A stretch of DNA of 16,643 nt from Rhynchonema sp. JSB1_4 (GCA_030248065.1 JASAMV010000845.1:1-16643); one strand, 5' to 3'; shown: positions 12,401-16,268, counted from the stretch's first letter. Numbers and translations: made by a program. Notes: a model not told the origin generated them from the letters alone.

Positions 12401-15400
12401 TTTTACCATAAACAAGGTCTCGAGGGTTACTGATACGTTTTGGGAACAGCTATTCCAGTTTCAAAACTGACTTCCCTTTTTCTCAGGCTTACGCTTGGAC
12501 TTAGGCTCAGGCCTAGGCTTACTATTACGCCGAGGCTTAGGCCAAACCCAGACCCTATTCGTGCACTCGATTGCAAAATCGATAATTTGCGTTTTCTCTC
12601 TCTCTCAAGACAACTGGACTAGCTTTTCCCAAAATACGTTACTCGTGCCGCCAAACTAAGATTTACCAGCGTTAGGGCTGTGCCCATTCCAGTCAGCTAG
12701 AAGACAGTGGTGTTGCCGAAGCATTGACATTCACCTCCTCCGATCCTGTCCAAACTGTTTCGCGCAACGCGCGACAGCTATTGTGGTTAAACCGGGCAAC
12801 CGGATATCGCACGCTCTCAGAATGCGGCCGTTCACAATAAAATGTCACTGTATATAATCTGTGATCACAAAAACAACGTTCAAACAAGATAACGGCGGAC
12901 TTAGGTCAAACACGGAAACCGGAACACGGAAATAATTTCCATACTAAATTATTTCACTCATTTCCGTGTCACTTAAATATTTCCGTGCACGGAAATATTT
13001 CCGGTTTCCGTGTTCCGTGATTTATTTTATTTGCACGGAACACGGAAATATTTCCTTGAACATTATTGCTGTTCGCGTCAACATACAAACTTTTGACTTG
13101 AGCACGCTGGCTTTTGTCATCATCACTCGAAAAGCACCGTTTGCATGCTTGCGTTGCTTCCGTGTTCCGTGATTTTGAAAATTTTTCACGCAACACAAAA
13201 CATTCGTGTTCAACCTAAGTCCGCCCTAAGACACGTTAAAATTGTCACAATTAATTTTTAAAATTTTGTTTTCAGTAACAAACGCGAGCTTGTGCCGACT
13301 TACGCTCACCCTTTTGGTCAGGCAACAGCAGAACATTTATTAGGGAATCCAACCAGCTCAACTGCCAACACCCACGTGCGAAATGTTTCGCAACGTGTGA
13401 TTTTACAGCGCACTGTTTCTTGTCACGATGTCTGCTGTGTTTGGTACCATTTGCCTGATCAAAAGGGCGAGCGTAAGCACAAGTTGGCACAAGCTCGCGT
13501 TTGTTCCTGAAAGCAATTTTTCAAACATTAATTCCGACAGTTTTACGGTGTTTTATCTCGTTTGATCGATGTTTTTGTGATCATTGAACATATATAGCCA
13601 CATTTCATAGTAAAAAAGCAAGCATGAGATATCCGGTTTCACGCTTTAACCGCCAGGAAATCAGGGTTTTTTTTTCAAAATTCACTAGGTGCAACTTAGG
13701 TGCAACACCCCAATTTTTAGGTGCAAGCTGGCCAAAGTAGGTGCAACCCCTATTTTGGACAAAAAACGCCAATTTTAGGCTTTTTTGCCAGGTTGTGTGT
13801 TCAATGCTATTTGCGTGCTTTTTGAAGTTCAATAAAGTTGTAATGCAATGAATGCCTTTTCCTTTAGCAAAAGCAAACTTTTCAGGGAAAGTTCAACATC
13901 TTGTAGCACATTTTGTACTAGTTTCATTATTGAGAGCCGATTGAGAAGAAAACGAAACAGTAAAATTTTCATGTCACCATATCCACATTTGGGGGTCACG
14001 TACGAGTCAATTACTTTCGCTGTTCATTTACTGTGTGGGTATCTAATACTGTTGTCATGCTCTGCTCTAGTTCTAGTCAGTGTAGTTCCTGGGGGGAGGG
14101 GGTCCCCTCCTAAGGTACACTAACCGCCGCGACCAAGGTACACTAGTACACTAAACCGCCGCACCAGGTACACTAACCGCCGCAATTTTTGCCTAAAATA
14201 GATATTTTTATCCCAAGATGGGCATTTTAGGCCTAAAATGGGTAATTTTCAGGTCAATGTTGTCAAAAGTCGCCAAAATACCCTATTCATGGAGAATTTT
14301 TTCCAAAAAAAGGGCAAAAATAGGTCAAATTTTTTACCTCAAGGAAGGACTTTTCCTGAATTTTGGTCTTCCGCCCTCCTTCCCCCCACAGGGAGGTACA
14401 CTAACCGCCGCACCGACAAAGTGGGTAGGTGCTGGTTCACTAACTGCCTCGCCGGACCAGGAACTACACTGATCCTAGTACAGCACGTATTTGTTTTGAA
14501 TCTTATCACCAGCACACCAGGTACTAACTGTGTACGAAATCAATCAATCAGATCAATATTTTTTGTCGATGTCGACCAAATGCTTCGATGGAATTTATTG
14601 GAAGGAATGAAAAGCCGCGCAGCGCATTTTTTTTGTTTCTAAGCTTTCCAACCTTAAAAGATGCTGTATAAATGCTAAATTAAGTAAATAAGGGCCCAAA
14701 ATTTTAGGTGCAACCTTGCACCTAACCCTGAATTTTTAGGTGCAATTCTGATTTTTTAGGTGCAAATTGCACCTAAAAAGTGTCTAAAAAAACTATGCAG
14801 GAAATAATACCGCATCCATAAATATTTTGCCGTTTTCATATAGATGCAGAATGAATAAACGAAATCGCTATTGTTAATAGCTGCCCGTGGTGTTAAAAAA
14901 CGGATCAAATAAGAAAACGAGCAGGACAGGCAGTGGTGTCGTTGGGAAATCAAAGTCAGGATACCGGATACCCAAAATACAAAATTTTCGGATACCAGAT
15001 AGATACCCAAAATGAAAAATCTACGGATACCAGGGGGGTTGCCTCCCAAAATAAAAAATCTCGGATATTGGTCGCACAATGACTTTATAAGAATTGGTCA
15101 AATTTTTTTCCTGAATCGCAAAGCAGGCTAGTGACAGGGCAATGACGTTGCGTTGCGCGATCACACACAAAACACGTAGTAAAGAGAATGTTTCAGACCT
15201 GCGGCAACGTGGTTGATCTGCTATTTTATTTTCAGCTGAAAATGTTTTGTGAGAATCACAAATAGCGCAGTAGTTAAGAGTGACTGAACGTGAAAATCAG
15301 GATTGATTTTGATGAATTCTTGTATGGTCATTGTGCGACCAATACCCAGGGGGGTTGTTCAAAAAAAGGTGAATTTTTTAGAGGAAAATTGAGCAAAATT

Positions 15401-16268
15401 GGTGTTGAAGGAGTGTATAGCAGTGTTTCATTTAGTTTTTTATAAATGTTAGCAATTTTTATAATAATAGAGTAGTCTAAGGCTGCATATATAGTTTCGG
15501 ACCCTCTCAGGAGCCTATATATGTCACAATGCATCCGGGTCCTCATCAGCTGATCCAAAGACAGTATGAACGTTCAAAAATATGGCCTACTATGCTCGCT
15601 GTAAGTCCAAATCTAATTGTAAATTACGATATCTGACGCGCGCAATTTTTAGATTTTTGAAGAGTTGTTGTCCAGCTTTTCGAACTTGAAAAAATGAATT
15701 GCGTTGTGAAAACACACGCTTCCTGAAAATTCTAAAAACCCAAACACTAACCAACCCACCCAAACACCGCGAAAACCCCAAACACCCGACACCTACACTT
15801 GGAAGAGGCCGACACCCAAACACCCGACACCTGCGCCTGCCGCACCCTAGCATACGCAACTAACGAAACTTGTTGCTGCAAAAAGCCTCAATCTGATCTG
15901 ATCACCATTTTTTGTCACTACATTGTGCGTAAAAATACCTTAAAAAATCAAATTCTCAACATACCCGGTCCGTCCACAATTCGTTCCGGCCCTTTCGGTT
16001 CATAGTTGCCCAACTCGCCACTTTTGAACTGCGTTTTCGTGTCCGTTTCAATCATAATTCCCTCATTTTCGCCGCCCGTCGGCGCTTCGGCTCGATTTCG
16101 GGCATTTCTGTCCCTGAATTGTCCTCCTTTTGCTTTGCCCGGGGGTGCATGCTCATCTGCCCAGCCCCATCCCGTCCCTTGTTTGTCGTTGGCACGCCTG
16201 TTCTGTCGTAAATTGCTGTTGCCACCAAGGCTGCGACCATGTTGCGACAGTTGTGTGTTGTCGAATGG
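312..16268 (-). CDS. gly-7: GALNT7 / gly-7-type polypeptide N-acetylgalactosaminyltransferase, partial gene of 12 exons
   Basis: The exons, in transcript order, are 16268-15965, 11908-11773, 10432-10359, 9448-9350, 7233-7114, 6706-6619, 5626-5520, 2998-2909, 2534-2434, 2023-1910, 1193-1048 and 483-312. They total 1551 nt, or 517 codons, with no stop, and all junctions are in phase. The family transfers GalNAc from UDP-GalNAc to Ser/Thr of proteins in the Golgi; vertebrate GALNT7 prefers peptides that already carry GalNAc. Seen in the protein: Gly/Asn-rich stem (1-85), conserved NYEP...GPGENG stretch (about 89-105), FLDAHCE with D253 and H255 as metal/UDP site, [16 protein letters not shown] (358-373), CSRVGH with H391, and the start of a ricin-type lectin domain (from about 480). 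The DxH to His spacing is 136 residues, close to the family's roughly 133. The N-terminal anchor and most of the lectin domain lie outside the window. Orthology to gly-7 rather than another family member is inferred from [19 protein letters not shown] and CHGYGGNQ wording as I remember it, not from an alignment. Confidence 0.93.
484..1047 (-). other. Intron 11, with TAGTAGC-array sequence
   Basis: This is a 564-bp intron. The 580-660 part has repeated aaaacgtt and gttttg words; 694-866 is an array of TAGTAGC/GCTACTA words described separately. No target duplication bounds it. Confidence 0.6.
694..866. repeat. TAGTAGCTTTTT / AAAAAGCTACTA array (family G)
   Basis: At least six variants of aaatttagtagctttttat or its complement (aaaaagctactaaattt) occur in 170 bases, facing both ways. 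The layout resembles the end arrays of families A to C, but no terminal repeat or target duplication was found. It may be one degraded element. Confidence 0.6.
1048..1193 (-). CDS. gly-7: gly-7-type exon: end of catalytic domain (residues 412-459)
   Basis: The exon is 146 nt, with acceptor gtgtgcgcacag and donor gttagc. It encodes [20 protein letters not shown], then [18 protein letters not shown] and [17 protein letters not shown]...Y, GDIS and L.CKSFKWY are the conserved helical end of the catalytic domain. The exon ends with TG, which joins the first G of the next exon as Trp460; the apparent open frame continuing past the donor is intron. Confidence 0.97.
1194..1909 (-). other. Intron 10, no element identified
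   Basis: This is a 716-bp intron. A minus-strand frame of 149 codons (1252-1701) lies inside but has no recognisable domain and is about the length expected once by chance in a window of this size. No terminal repeats were seen. Confidence 0.65.
1910..2023 (-). CDS. gly-7: gly-7-type exon: CSRVGH metal ligand and catalytic loop (residues 374-411)
   Basis: The exon is 114 nt, with acceptor gactaattgcag and donor gtatgt. It encodes [18 protein letters not shown] and then [21 protein letters not shown]391 is the third manganese ligand of the family. The segment after it is the flexible loop that closes over UDP-GalNAc; P-Y-T-F is kept, while [10 protein letters not shown] follows the gly-7-like wording. 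Both borders are phase 0. Confidence 0.98.
2024..2433 (-). other. Intron 9, no element identified
   Basis: This is a 410-bp AT-rich intron between the WGGE exon and the CSRVGH exon. No repeats or coding blocks were recognised. Confidence 0.7.
2434..2534 (-). CDS. gly-7: gly-7-type exon: WGGE motif of the Gal/GalNAc-T signature (residues 341-373)
   Basis: The exon is 101 nt, with acceptor aacgtttccag and donor gtcagt. It encodes [17 protein letters not shown] and then [16 protein letters not shown], the family's Gal/GalNAc-transferase signature. W363 and E366 lie in the donor/acceptor site. It ends in phase 0 after Lys373, giving SFK|IWQCGGG with the next exon. Confidence 0.98.
2551..2682. 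mobile_element. Short hairpin MITE (family I), 9 to 16 bases from a splice acceptor
   Basis: Arms of about 61 bp run 2551-2611 and 2622-2682. The left arm reads gtaaatttccaatttcgctg at its start; the right arm, complemented, reads gtaagtttctaatttcgtta. Both contain cctca.gc.tttttacag. The element fills the intron just upstream (transcript sense) of the exon at 2434-2534 and ends about 16 bases before its AG. The outer arm sequences match the foldback at 11171-11435. Confidence 0.82.
2909..2998 (-). CDS. gly-7: gly-7-type exon: acceptor-region block ending SPTHAG (residues 311-339)
   Basis: The exon is 90 nt, with acceptor aatctttgcgcag and the only fully consensus donor in the gene, gtgagt. 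It encodes [19 protein letters not shown] and [18 protein letters not shown] is the invariant family block before the acceptor-binding segment. The last G and GT of the next exon form Gly340 of THAGGLYAID. Confidence 0.97.
3092..3595. mobile_element. CCCGACA-array element (family B, hAT-like MITE)
   Basis: The 504-bp element starts tagggttagag and ends ctctaaccta in type (exact end ctctctaaccctag including the first duplication base). It is flanked on both sides by the perfect 8-bp duplication gctgccac (3084-3091 and 3596-3603). About ten acccgaca words fill the first 170 bases and a similar number the last 130, with some reversed (tgtcgggt) at the inner right edge. The core has a cctgttttt/aaaaacagg hairpin at 3260-3282. 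No transposase is present. Confidence 0.9.
3604..3765. mobile_element. Family A element, truncated copy
   Basis: It begins exactly with cagtggtgtcgttgggaaat and follows the complete 6064-6480 copy (read on the minus strand) through the ggataccggatacccaaaat array and the gggggttgccccctaaaata block, to about 3765. The opposite end is missing. Its first base directly follows the right-hand target duplication of the 3092-3595 element. Shortly after it, cacattgtgcgacaa resembles an end of the TA-flanked element at 15068-15342. Confidence 0.8.
3827..4820. mobile_element. TIR-bounded element carrying a hexamer-based minisatellite
   Basis: The ends pair over a perfect 21-bp inverted repeat at 3835-3855 and 4792-4812 (ggtccacagaagcggat...). 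Pairing continues outward with ctgggtcc/gggccctg and inward past cttaacc into the repeat tract itself. The interior is mostly the minisatellite 3858-4697. After it, about 75 bases contain the same repeat words reversed (gtgttagtataagtgtcaat). The pairing arms and single tandem core look like a foldback-type element. No target duplication was found. Confidence 0.75.
3858..4697. repeat. Minisatellite, 18- and 24-bp units built from ctaaca / cttaca / ttgaca hexamers
   Basis: About 840 bp of units such as ttgacacttacactaaca, with an optional extra ctaaca hexamer. Every unit-length difference is a multiple of six, so one frame reads (Thr-Leu)n for 278 codons without a stop. Variants (ctagca, ctaacg, ctatca) are scattered, with acgttg variants concentrated after about 4390, suggesting local homogenisation. 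It is not a gene. Confidence 0.97.
4857..4870. repeat. Run of 14 C
   Basis: A homopolymer of C sits just outside the right end of the minisatellite element. Similar runs occur at 280-292 (13 C) and 6077-6088 (12 G). Confidence 0.95.
4871..5519 (-). other. Intron 7, part nearest exon 5520-5626: nothing recognised
   Basis: This is unique-looking intronic sequence. It is strongly AT-rich from about 5070 to 5330, with long A and T runs. No terminal repeats or coding blocks were found. Confidence 0.6.
5520..5626 (-). CDS. gly-7: gly-7-type exon: [12 protein letters not shown] block (residues 275-309)
   Basis: The exon is 107 nt, with acceptor acctttgcag and donor gttcgt. It encodes [19 protein letters not shown], then [16 protein letters not shown]. 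This is the part between the DxH motif and the acceptor-site region; VPVID.ID...W.Y and G.FEWG are strongly conserved in the gly-7-like group. The final G begins Gly310 of [11 protein letters not shown]. Confidence 0.96.
5750..5885. mobile_element. TAGTTGCA-ended element (family H), copy 1
   Basis: The 136-bp element starts tagttgcaaacatatattta and ends ttttccacctgcaacta. TA lies on both sides. Aaaaaccgttttttt and aaaaaacgatctttt blocks sit behind the ends. It is a shorter relative of the 7279-7665 copy. The TA flank could be a true 2-bp duplication or part of a longer terminal repeat (TATAGTTGCA). Confidence 0.6.
6064..6480. mobile_element. GGATACCGGATACCC-array element (family A), complete copy (hAT-like MITE)
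   Basis: The 417-bp element is bounded by cagtggtgtcgttggg and its exact complement cccaacgacaccactg, with flanks atacgata and atacgaca (7 of 8). Close to both ends are opposite-facing arrays of ggtatccggtatcc and related words. The core is AT-rich with an 18-bp gctagcgc-centred palindromic zone near 6233-6248. The left end contains a run of 12 G (6077-6088). The CAGTG-type ends and 8-bp target fit hAT; it has no coding capacity. Confidence 0.88.
6619..6706 (-). CDS. gly-7: gly-7-type exon: metal-binding FLDAHCE motif (residues 246-273)
   Basis: The exon is 88 nt, with acceptor caactccag and donor gttagt. It encodes [18 protein letters not shown] and [11 protein letters not shown]253 and H255 are the DxH pair that holds manganese and the UDP diphosphate in this family, so the copy looks catalytically intact here. 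The C-E after DAH and NW.PPLLAPI are typical. It ends with two bases of residue 274. Confidence 0.97.
6707..7113 (-). other. Intron 5, no element identified
   Basis: This is a 407-bp intron between the RGA block and the DAH block. It contains two ggtatcggg words near 6881 and 6912 but no terminal repeats. Nothing else is recognised. Confidence 0.7.
7114..7233 (-). CDS. gly-7: gly-7-type exon: [16 protein letters not shown] block (residues 206-244)
   Basis: The exon is 120 nt, with acceptor tttgttgcag and donor gttcgt. It encodes [17 protein letters not shown] and [19 protein letters not shown], which is the family's L..YI..... V.......R.GLI..R..GA block. The last base joins GC of the next exon to give Arg245 of [15 protein letters not shown]. 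The open frame continues into intron on both sides, so the frame alone exaggerates the exon. Confidence 0.97.
7279..7665. mobile_element. GTAGTTGCA-ended element (family H), copy 2
   Basis: It starts gtagttgcaggtggaaaaaa and ends tccggaaaaagtgcaactac. Both ends are followed by aaaacggtttttt-like blocks and ccagtgaaatat/ccagtaaatatg words. The flanks gaagcaata and gaaacaata are similar, but not placed symmetrically, so the target size is uncertain. Confidence 0.6.
7726..8422. mobile_element. TTAA-flanked large-arm element (family D), copy 2, with a family C copy inserted
   Basis: TTAA abuts both ends (7722-7725 and 8423-8426). Here the AGCGGGAAACCGTATATC end is on the left and the ACCGGGCAACCGGATATC end (complemented) is on the right, the opposite orientation to copy 1. 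The left arm (gtcacaaaaacaacgatcaa, ttgctttcaggaacaaacg) is intact, but most of the right arm is missing. A family C copy occupies 8003-8344 in its place. Confidence 0.72.
8003..8344. mobile_element. Family C element, TACACTATCTCCCC version, left end lost
   Basis: The right end is caggaactacactg, identical to the other C copies, and it is followed by atgatcac, matching family D sequence at the insertion site. The core (gcctaaaataggcatttt, gtcgccaaaatacc, aattttttccaaaaa) matches the copies at 11997 and 14078. The array word is tacactatctccccc in place of tacactaaccgccgc. The left terminal repeat is absent; the junction with family D falls near 8003. Confidence 0.82.
8671..8859. repeat. Inverted repeat with 28-bp perfect arms
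   Basis: Arms at 8676-8703 and 8827-8854 are perfect complements (left arm begins aaactacaccaacacgagcc), and an AAAGG/CCTTT pair extends each side. The loop of about 123 bases contains further complementary words (gaaacatt and aaatgtt). Possibly a solitary hairpin element. No target duplication is clear. Confidence 0.75.
9095..9215. repeat. Fragment with TACAGTATCTCCCC words, third variant of the family C array
   Basis: The words gcagatactgtacc, gggggagataccggggta and gggggagatactgtacc lie within 120 bp. On the minus strand they read ggtacagtatctccccc, one base different from the ggtacactatctccccc of the 8003-8344 copy. No core or inverted ends are seen. Confidence 0.5.
9350..9448 (-). CDS. 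gly-7: gly-7-type exon: UDP-binding fold, GWSPLLRTV block (residues 173-204)
   Basis: The exon is 99 nt, with acceptor tgtccttgcag and donor gttcga. It encodes (G)[17 protein letters not shown] and [14 protein letters not shown], the family block with GW..L.RT..S...R.P..LL.E...VDD.S. VDD is the first acidic site of the nucleotide-sugar fold. It joins HNE|GWS upstream and DDASTK|EHLGDK downstream in phase 1. Confidence 0.97.
9650..9855 (+). repeat. Probable 3' tail of a non-LTR retroposon, antisense to the gene
   Basis: An AATAAA at 9831-9836 is followed by aac and a short ttgaac repeat (9841-9855). AATAAA followed by a short tandem tail of this kind is common at the 3' ends of CR1/L2/RTE-like elements. 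The upstream sequence is non-coding and has no recognised domain, so the left border is a guess and this could instead be an unrelated sequence. Confidence 0.35.
9935..10246. repeat. Possible motif-array element with CAGTG-type ends
   Basis: It starts cagtgatggtagacatgga and ends cttcaactaatcactg; only the outer CAGTGAT pairs well. A related word (acatggacagctggccgggtat, acatggatagctgggcttgg, acatagatagctgacccagg in part) occurs once near the left and twice near the right end. The core has ggccattttggc and gctaaaataggcc, similar in style to the other elements. The flanks do not form a convincing target duplication. Confidence 0.4.
10359..10432 (-). CDS. gly-7: gly-7-type exon: start of catalytic domain (residues 148-171)
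   Basis: The exon is 74 nt, with acceptor ctctattcag and donor gtgggt. It encodes [16 protein letters not shown] and VVVVFHNE, the family's first catalytic-domain strand (typically C....Y...LP..SVVI.FHNE). One base completes Asp147 and the final G begins Gly172 of the invariant GWS. It is too short to show up in open-frame searches and was found by looking between neighbouring exons. Confidence 0.95.
10433..11772 (-). other. Intron 2: simple-sequence tract, telomere-like words and a long foldback
   Basis: No exon is recognised inside. The 10530-10605 part is a run of cgaaaaaa/cgaaaatccc variants. At 10676-10697 there are TTAGGG, CTTGGC and TTAGGC words. Two related words ending gccaggaagac lie near 10702 and 10797. 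The 11171-11435 part is a foldback described separately. The remainder shows nothing recognisable. Confidence 0.6.
11171..11435. mobile_element. Foldback element with 110-bp arms (family I, long form)
   Basis: Arms of 110 bp lie at 11171-11280 and 11326-11435 around a 45-bp centre. Shared arm words include cctcatgcatttttacag (with small changes), gcagggaaactcccattcga and ccacgcagctg. The outer parts of the arms also match the short hairpin element at 2551-2682. Flanking duplications are not clear. Confidence 0.8.
11773..11908 (-). CDS. gly-7: gly-7-type exon: N-terminal conserved region (residues 103-146)
   Basis: The exon is 136 nt, with acceptor tgtaattcag and donor gttggt. It encodes [25 protein letters not shown] and IPDTR, the pre-catalytic block of the family (commonly ENG, YGFN, SD.IS..R.IPD.R). 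It begins with the last two bases of the Gly codon started in the previous exon and ends with two bases of Asp147. The donor gttggt is weak, but it is the only one giving the in-frame join IPDTRATDCKYWHY. Confidence 0.95.
11997..12349. mobile_element. Family C element, TACACTAACCGCCGC version, copy 1 (hAT-like MITE)
   Basis: The 353-bp element starts cagtgtagttcctg and ends ggaactacactg. It is flanked by gtgtcaac and atgtcaac (7 of 8); shifting the border by one base gives TGTCAACC on both sides, a perfect 8-bp duplication. It lies in the opposite orientation to copy 2, so the end-array word appears as gcggttagtgtacc. The core, aaaaaggggattttggcgac...ctaaaaatgccc, matches the other copies. 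Confidence 0.87.
12483..12542. repeat. Degenerate interstitial telomere-like tract, (TTAGGC)n in register
   Basis: Ten consecutive hexamers in one register read TCAGGC TTACGC TTGGAC, then TTAGGC TCAGGC CTAGGC, then TTACTA TTACGC CGAGGC TTAGGC. They agree with TTAGGC at 48 of 60 positions. TTAGGC is the usual nematode telomere repeat. The tract is intronic and short. Confidence 0.6.
12791..13645. mobile_element. TTAA-flanked large-arm element (family D), copy 1, with a nested TAA-flanked element
   Basis: TTAA abuts both ends (12787-12790 and 13646-13649). The left end reads ACCGGGCAACCGGATATC; the right end, complemented, reads AGCGTGAAACCGGATATC. Behind these, long inverted arms share words such as gatcacaaaaac and aacaaacgcgagcttgtgcc around a loop near 13330-13460. 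The left arm is interrupted by the 12893-13226 element. TTAA targets are characteristic of piggyBac-type transposition, but the terminal bases are not the usual CCY start, so the class is tentative. Confidence 0.72.
12893..13226. mobile_element. TAA-flanked MITE nested in family D (PIF/Harbinger-like target)
   Basis: The 334-bp element has ends cggcggacttagg and cctaagtccgccc, inverted with one mismatch at the outermost positions, and a 3-bp TAA duplication on both sides. Removing it and one TAA restores the gataa...gacacgtt context seen in the uninterrupted family D copy at 7815. Inside, CACGGAAAT and ATTTCCGTG words recur in both orientations. The TAA target and GC-rich ends are typical of PIF/Harbinger MITEs; this assignment is by target and ends only. 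Confidence 0.8.
13687..14774. mobile_element. AGGTGCAA-array element (family F) with a family C copy inside
   Basis: Clusters of AGGTGCAA or its complement lie at both ends: four in 13687-13748 and five in 14707-14774, the latter in both directions. The middle contains a complete family C copy at 14078-14471. The outer borders are not fixed by a target duplication; I give the span between the first and last motif. This resembles the end-array design of the other elements in the window. Confidence 0.5.
14078..14471. mobile_element. Family C element, TACACTAACCGCCGC version, copy 2 (hAT-like MITE)
   Basis: The 394-bp element has ends cagtgtagttcctg and caggaactacactg in inverted orientation. 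Flanks gttctagt and atcctagt agree at 6 of 8 positions. Near both ends there are copies of tacactaaccgccgc. The core, gcctaaaat...ggcattttaggcc...gtcgccaaaatacc, matches the other C copies. The CAGTG ends and an 8-bp target fit the hAT superfamily. No open frame of note is present. Confidence 0.82.
14931..15410. mobile_element. GGATACCGGATACCC-array element (family A), copy 3, interrupted by a TA-flanked element
   Basis: It starts with cagtggtgtcgttgggaaat, the same end as the complete copy at 6064-6480. It then carries the same array of ggataccggatacccaaaat words and a ggataccaggggggttg block. At 15067 the match stops and resumes at 15343 with tacccaggggggttgttc, exactly where the other copy continues; the gap is an inserted element. 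The match to family A fades near 15410 and the opposite terminal repeat is missing, so this is a truncated copy. Confidence 0.8.
15068..15342. mobile_element. TA-flanked MITE nested in family A (Tc1/mariner-like target)
   Basis: The 275-bp element starts ttggtcgcacaatgac and ends gtcattgtgcgaccaa, a 16-bp perfect inverted pair that continues imperfectly for about 20 more bases on each side. It is flanked by TA on both sides. Removing the element and one TA restores tcggatacccagggg, the sequence found uninterrupted at the matching place in the 6064-6480 copy (read on the minus strand). The TA target suggests mobilisation by a Tc1/mariner-type transposase. There is no coding capacity. Confidence 0.88.
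15413..15964 (-). other. Intron 1, part nearest the stem exon: no gene; fragment of the CCCGACA-array family
   Basis: No exon was found. The part near 15480-15530 is AT-rich and includes two TATATAG/CTATATA-like stretches in opposite directions. From about 15770 to 15850 there are several CACCCGACACC words ending in an accctag tail, resembling a decayed end of the element at 3092-3595. The rest shows nothing recognisable. Confidence 0.6.
15770..15850. repeat. Degenerate fragment of the CCCGACA-array element
   Basis: The words acacccgacacctacactt, gccgacacccaaacacccga and a caccctag end are very close to the right end of the 3092-3595 element, which has acccgacacctacactt and ends aaccctag. 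No target duplication or second end was found, so this is a relic. Confidence 0.55.
15965..16268 (-). CDS. gly-7: gly-7-type exon: luminal stem and start of conserved N-terminal region (residues 1-102)
   Basis: The exon is 304 nt, with acceptor tctcatattcag and donor gtatgt. The first 85 or so residues are hydrophilic and rich in Gly, Asn, Arg and Gln, as expected for the variable stem between membrane anchor and catalytic domain. The last part reads [19 protein letters not shown], the conserved NYEP block found just before the catalytic domain in this family. The exon ends in phase 1, and its last G joins GT of the next exon to make the Gly of GPGENG. The 5' boundary is less certain than the 3' one, because the frame stays open for some distance upstream and I chose the acceptor by its pyrimidine-rich context. 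No initiator Met or hydrophobic anchor is present. Confidence 0.85.

Noticed and set aside
12690..12715. Another family A end (cagtggtgttgcc)
   Set aside because: Similarity stops after about 9 bases and no GGATACC array follows.
15590..15859. 89-codon minus-strand frame rich in Arg and Gly
   Set aside because: It runs through the decayed CCCGACA-array fragment and has no domain.
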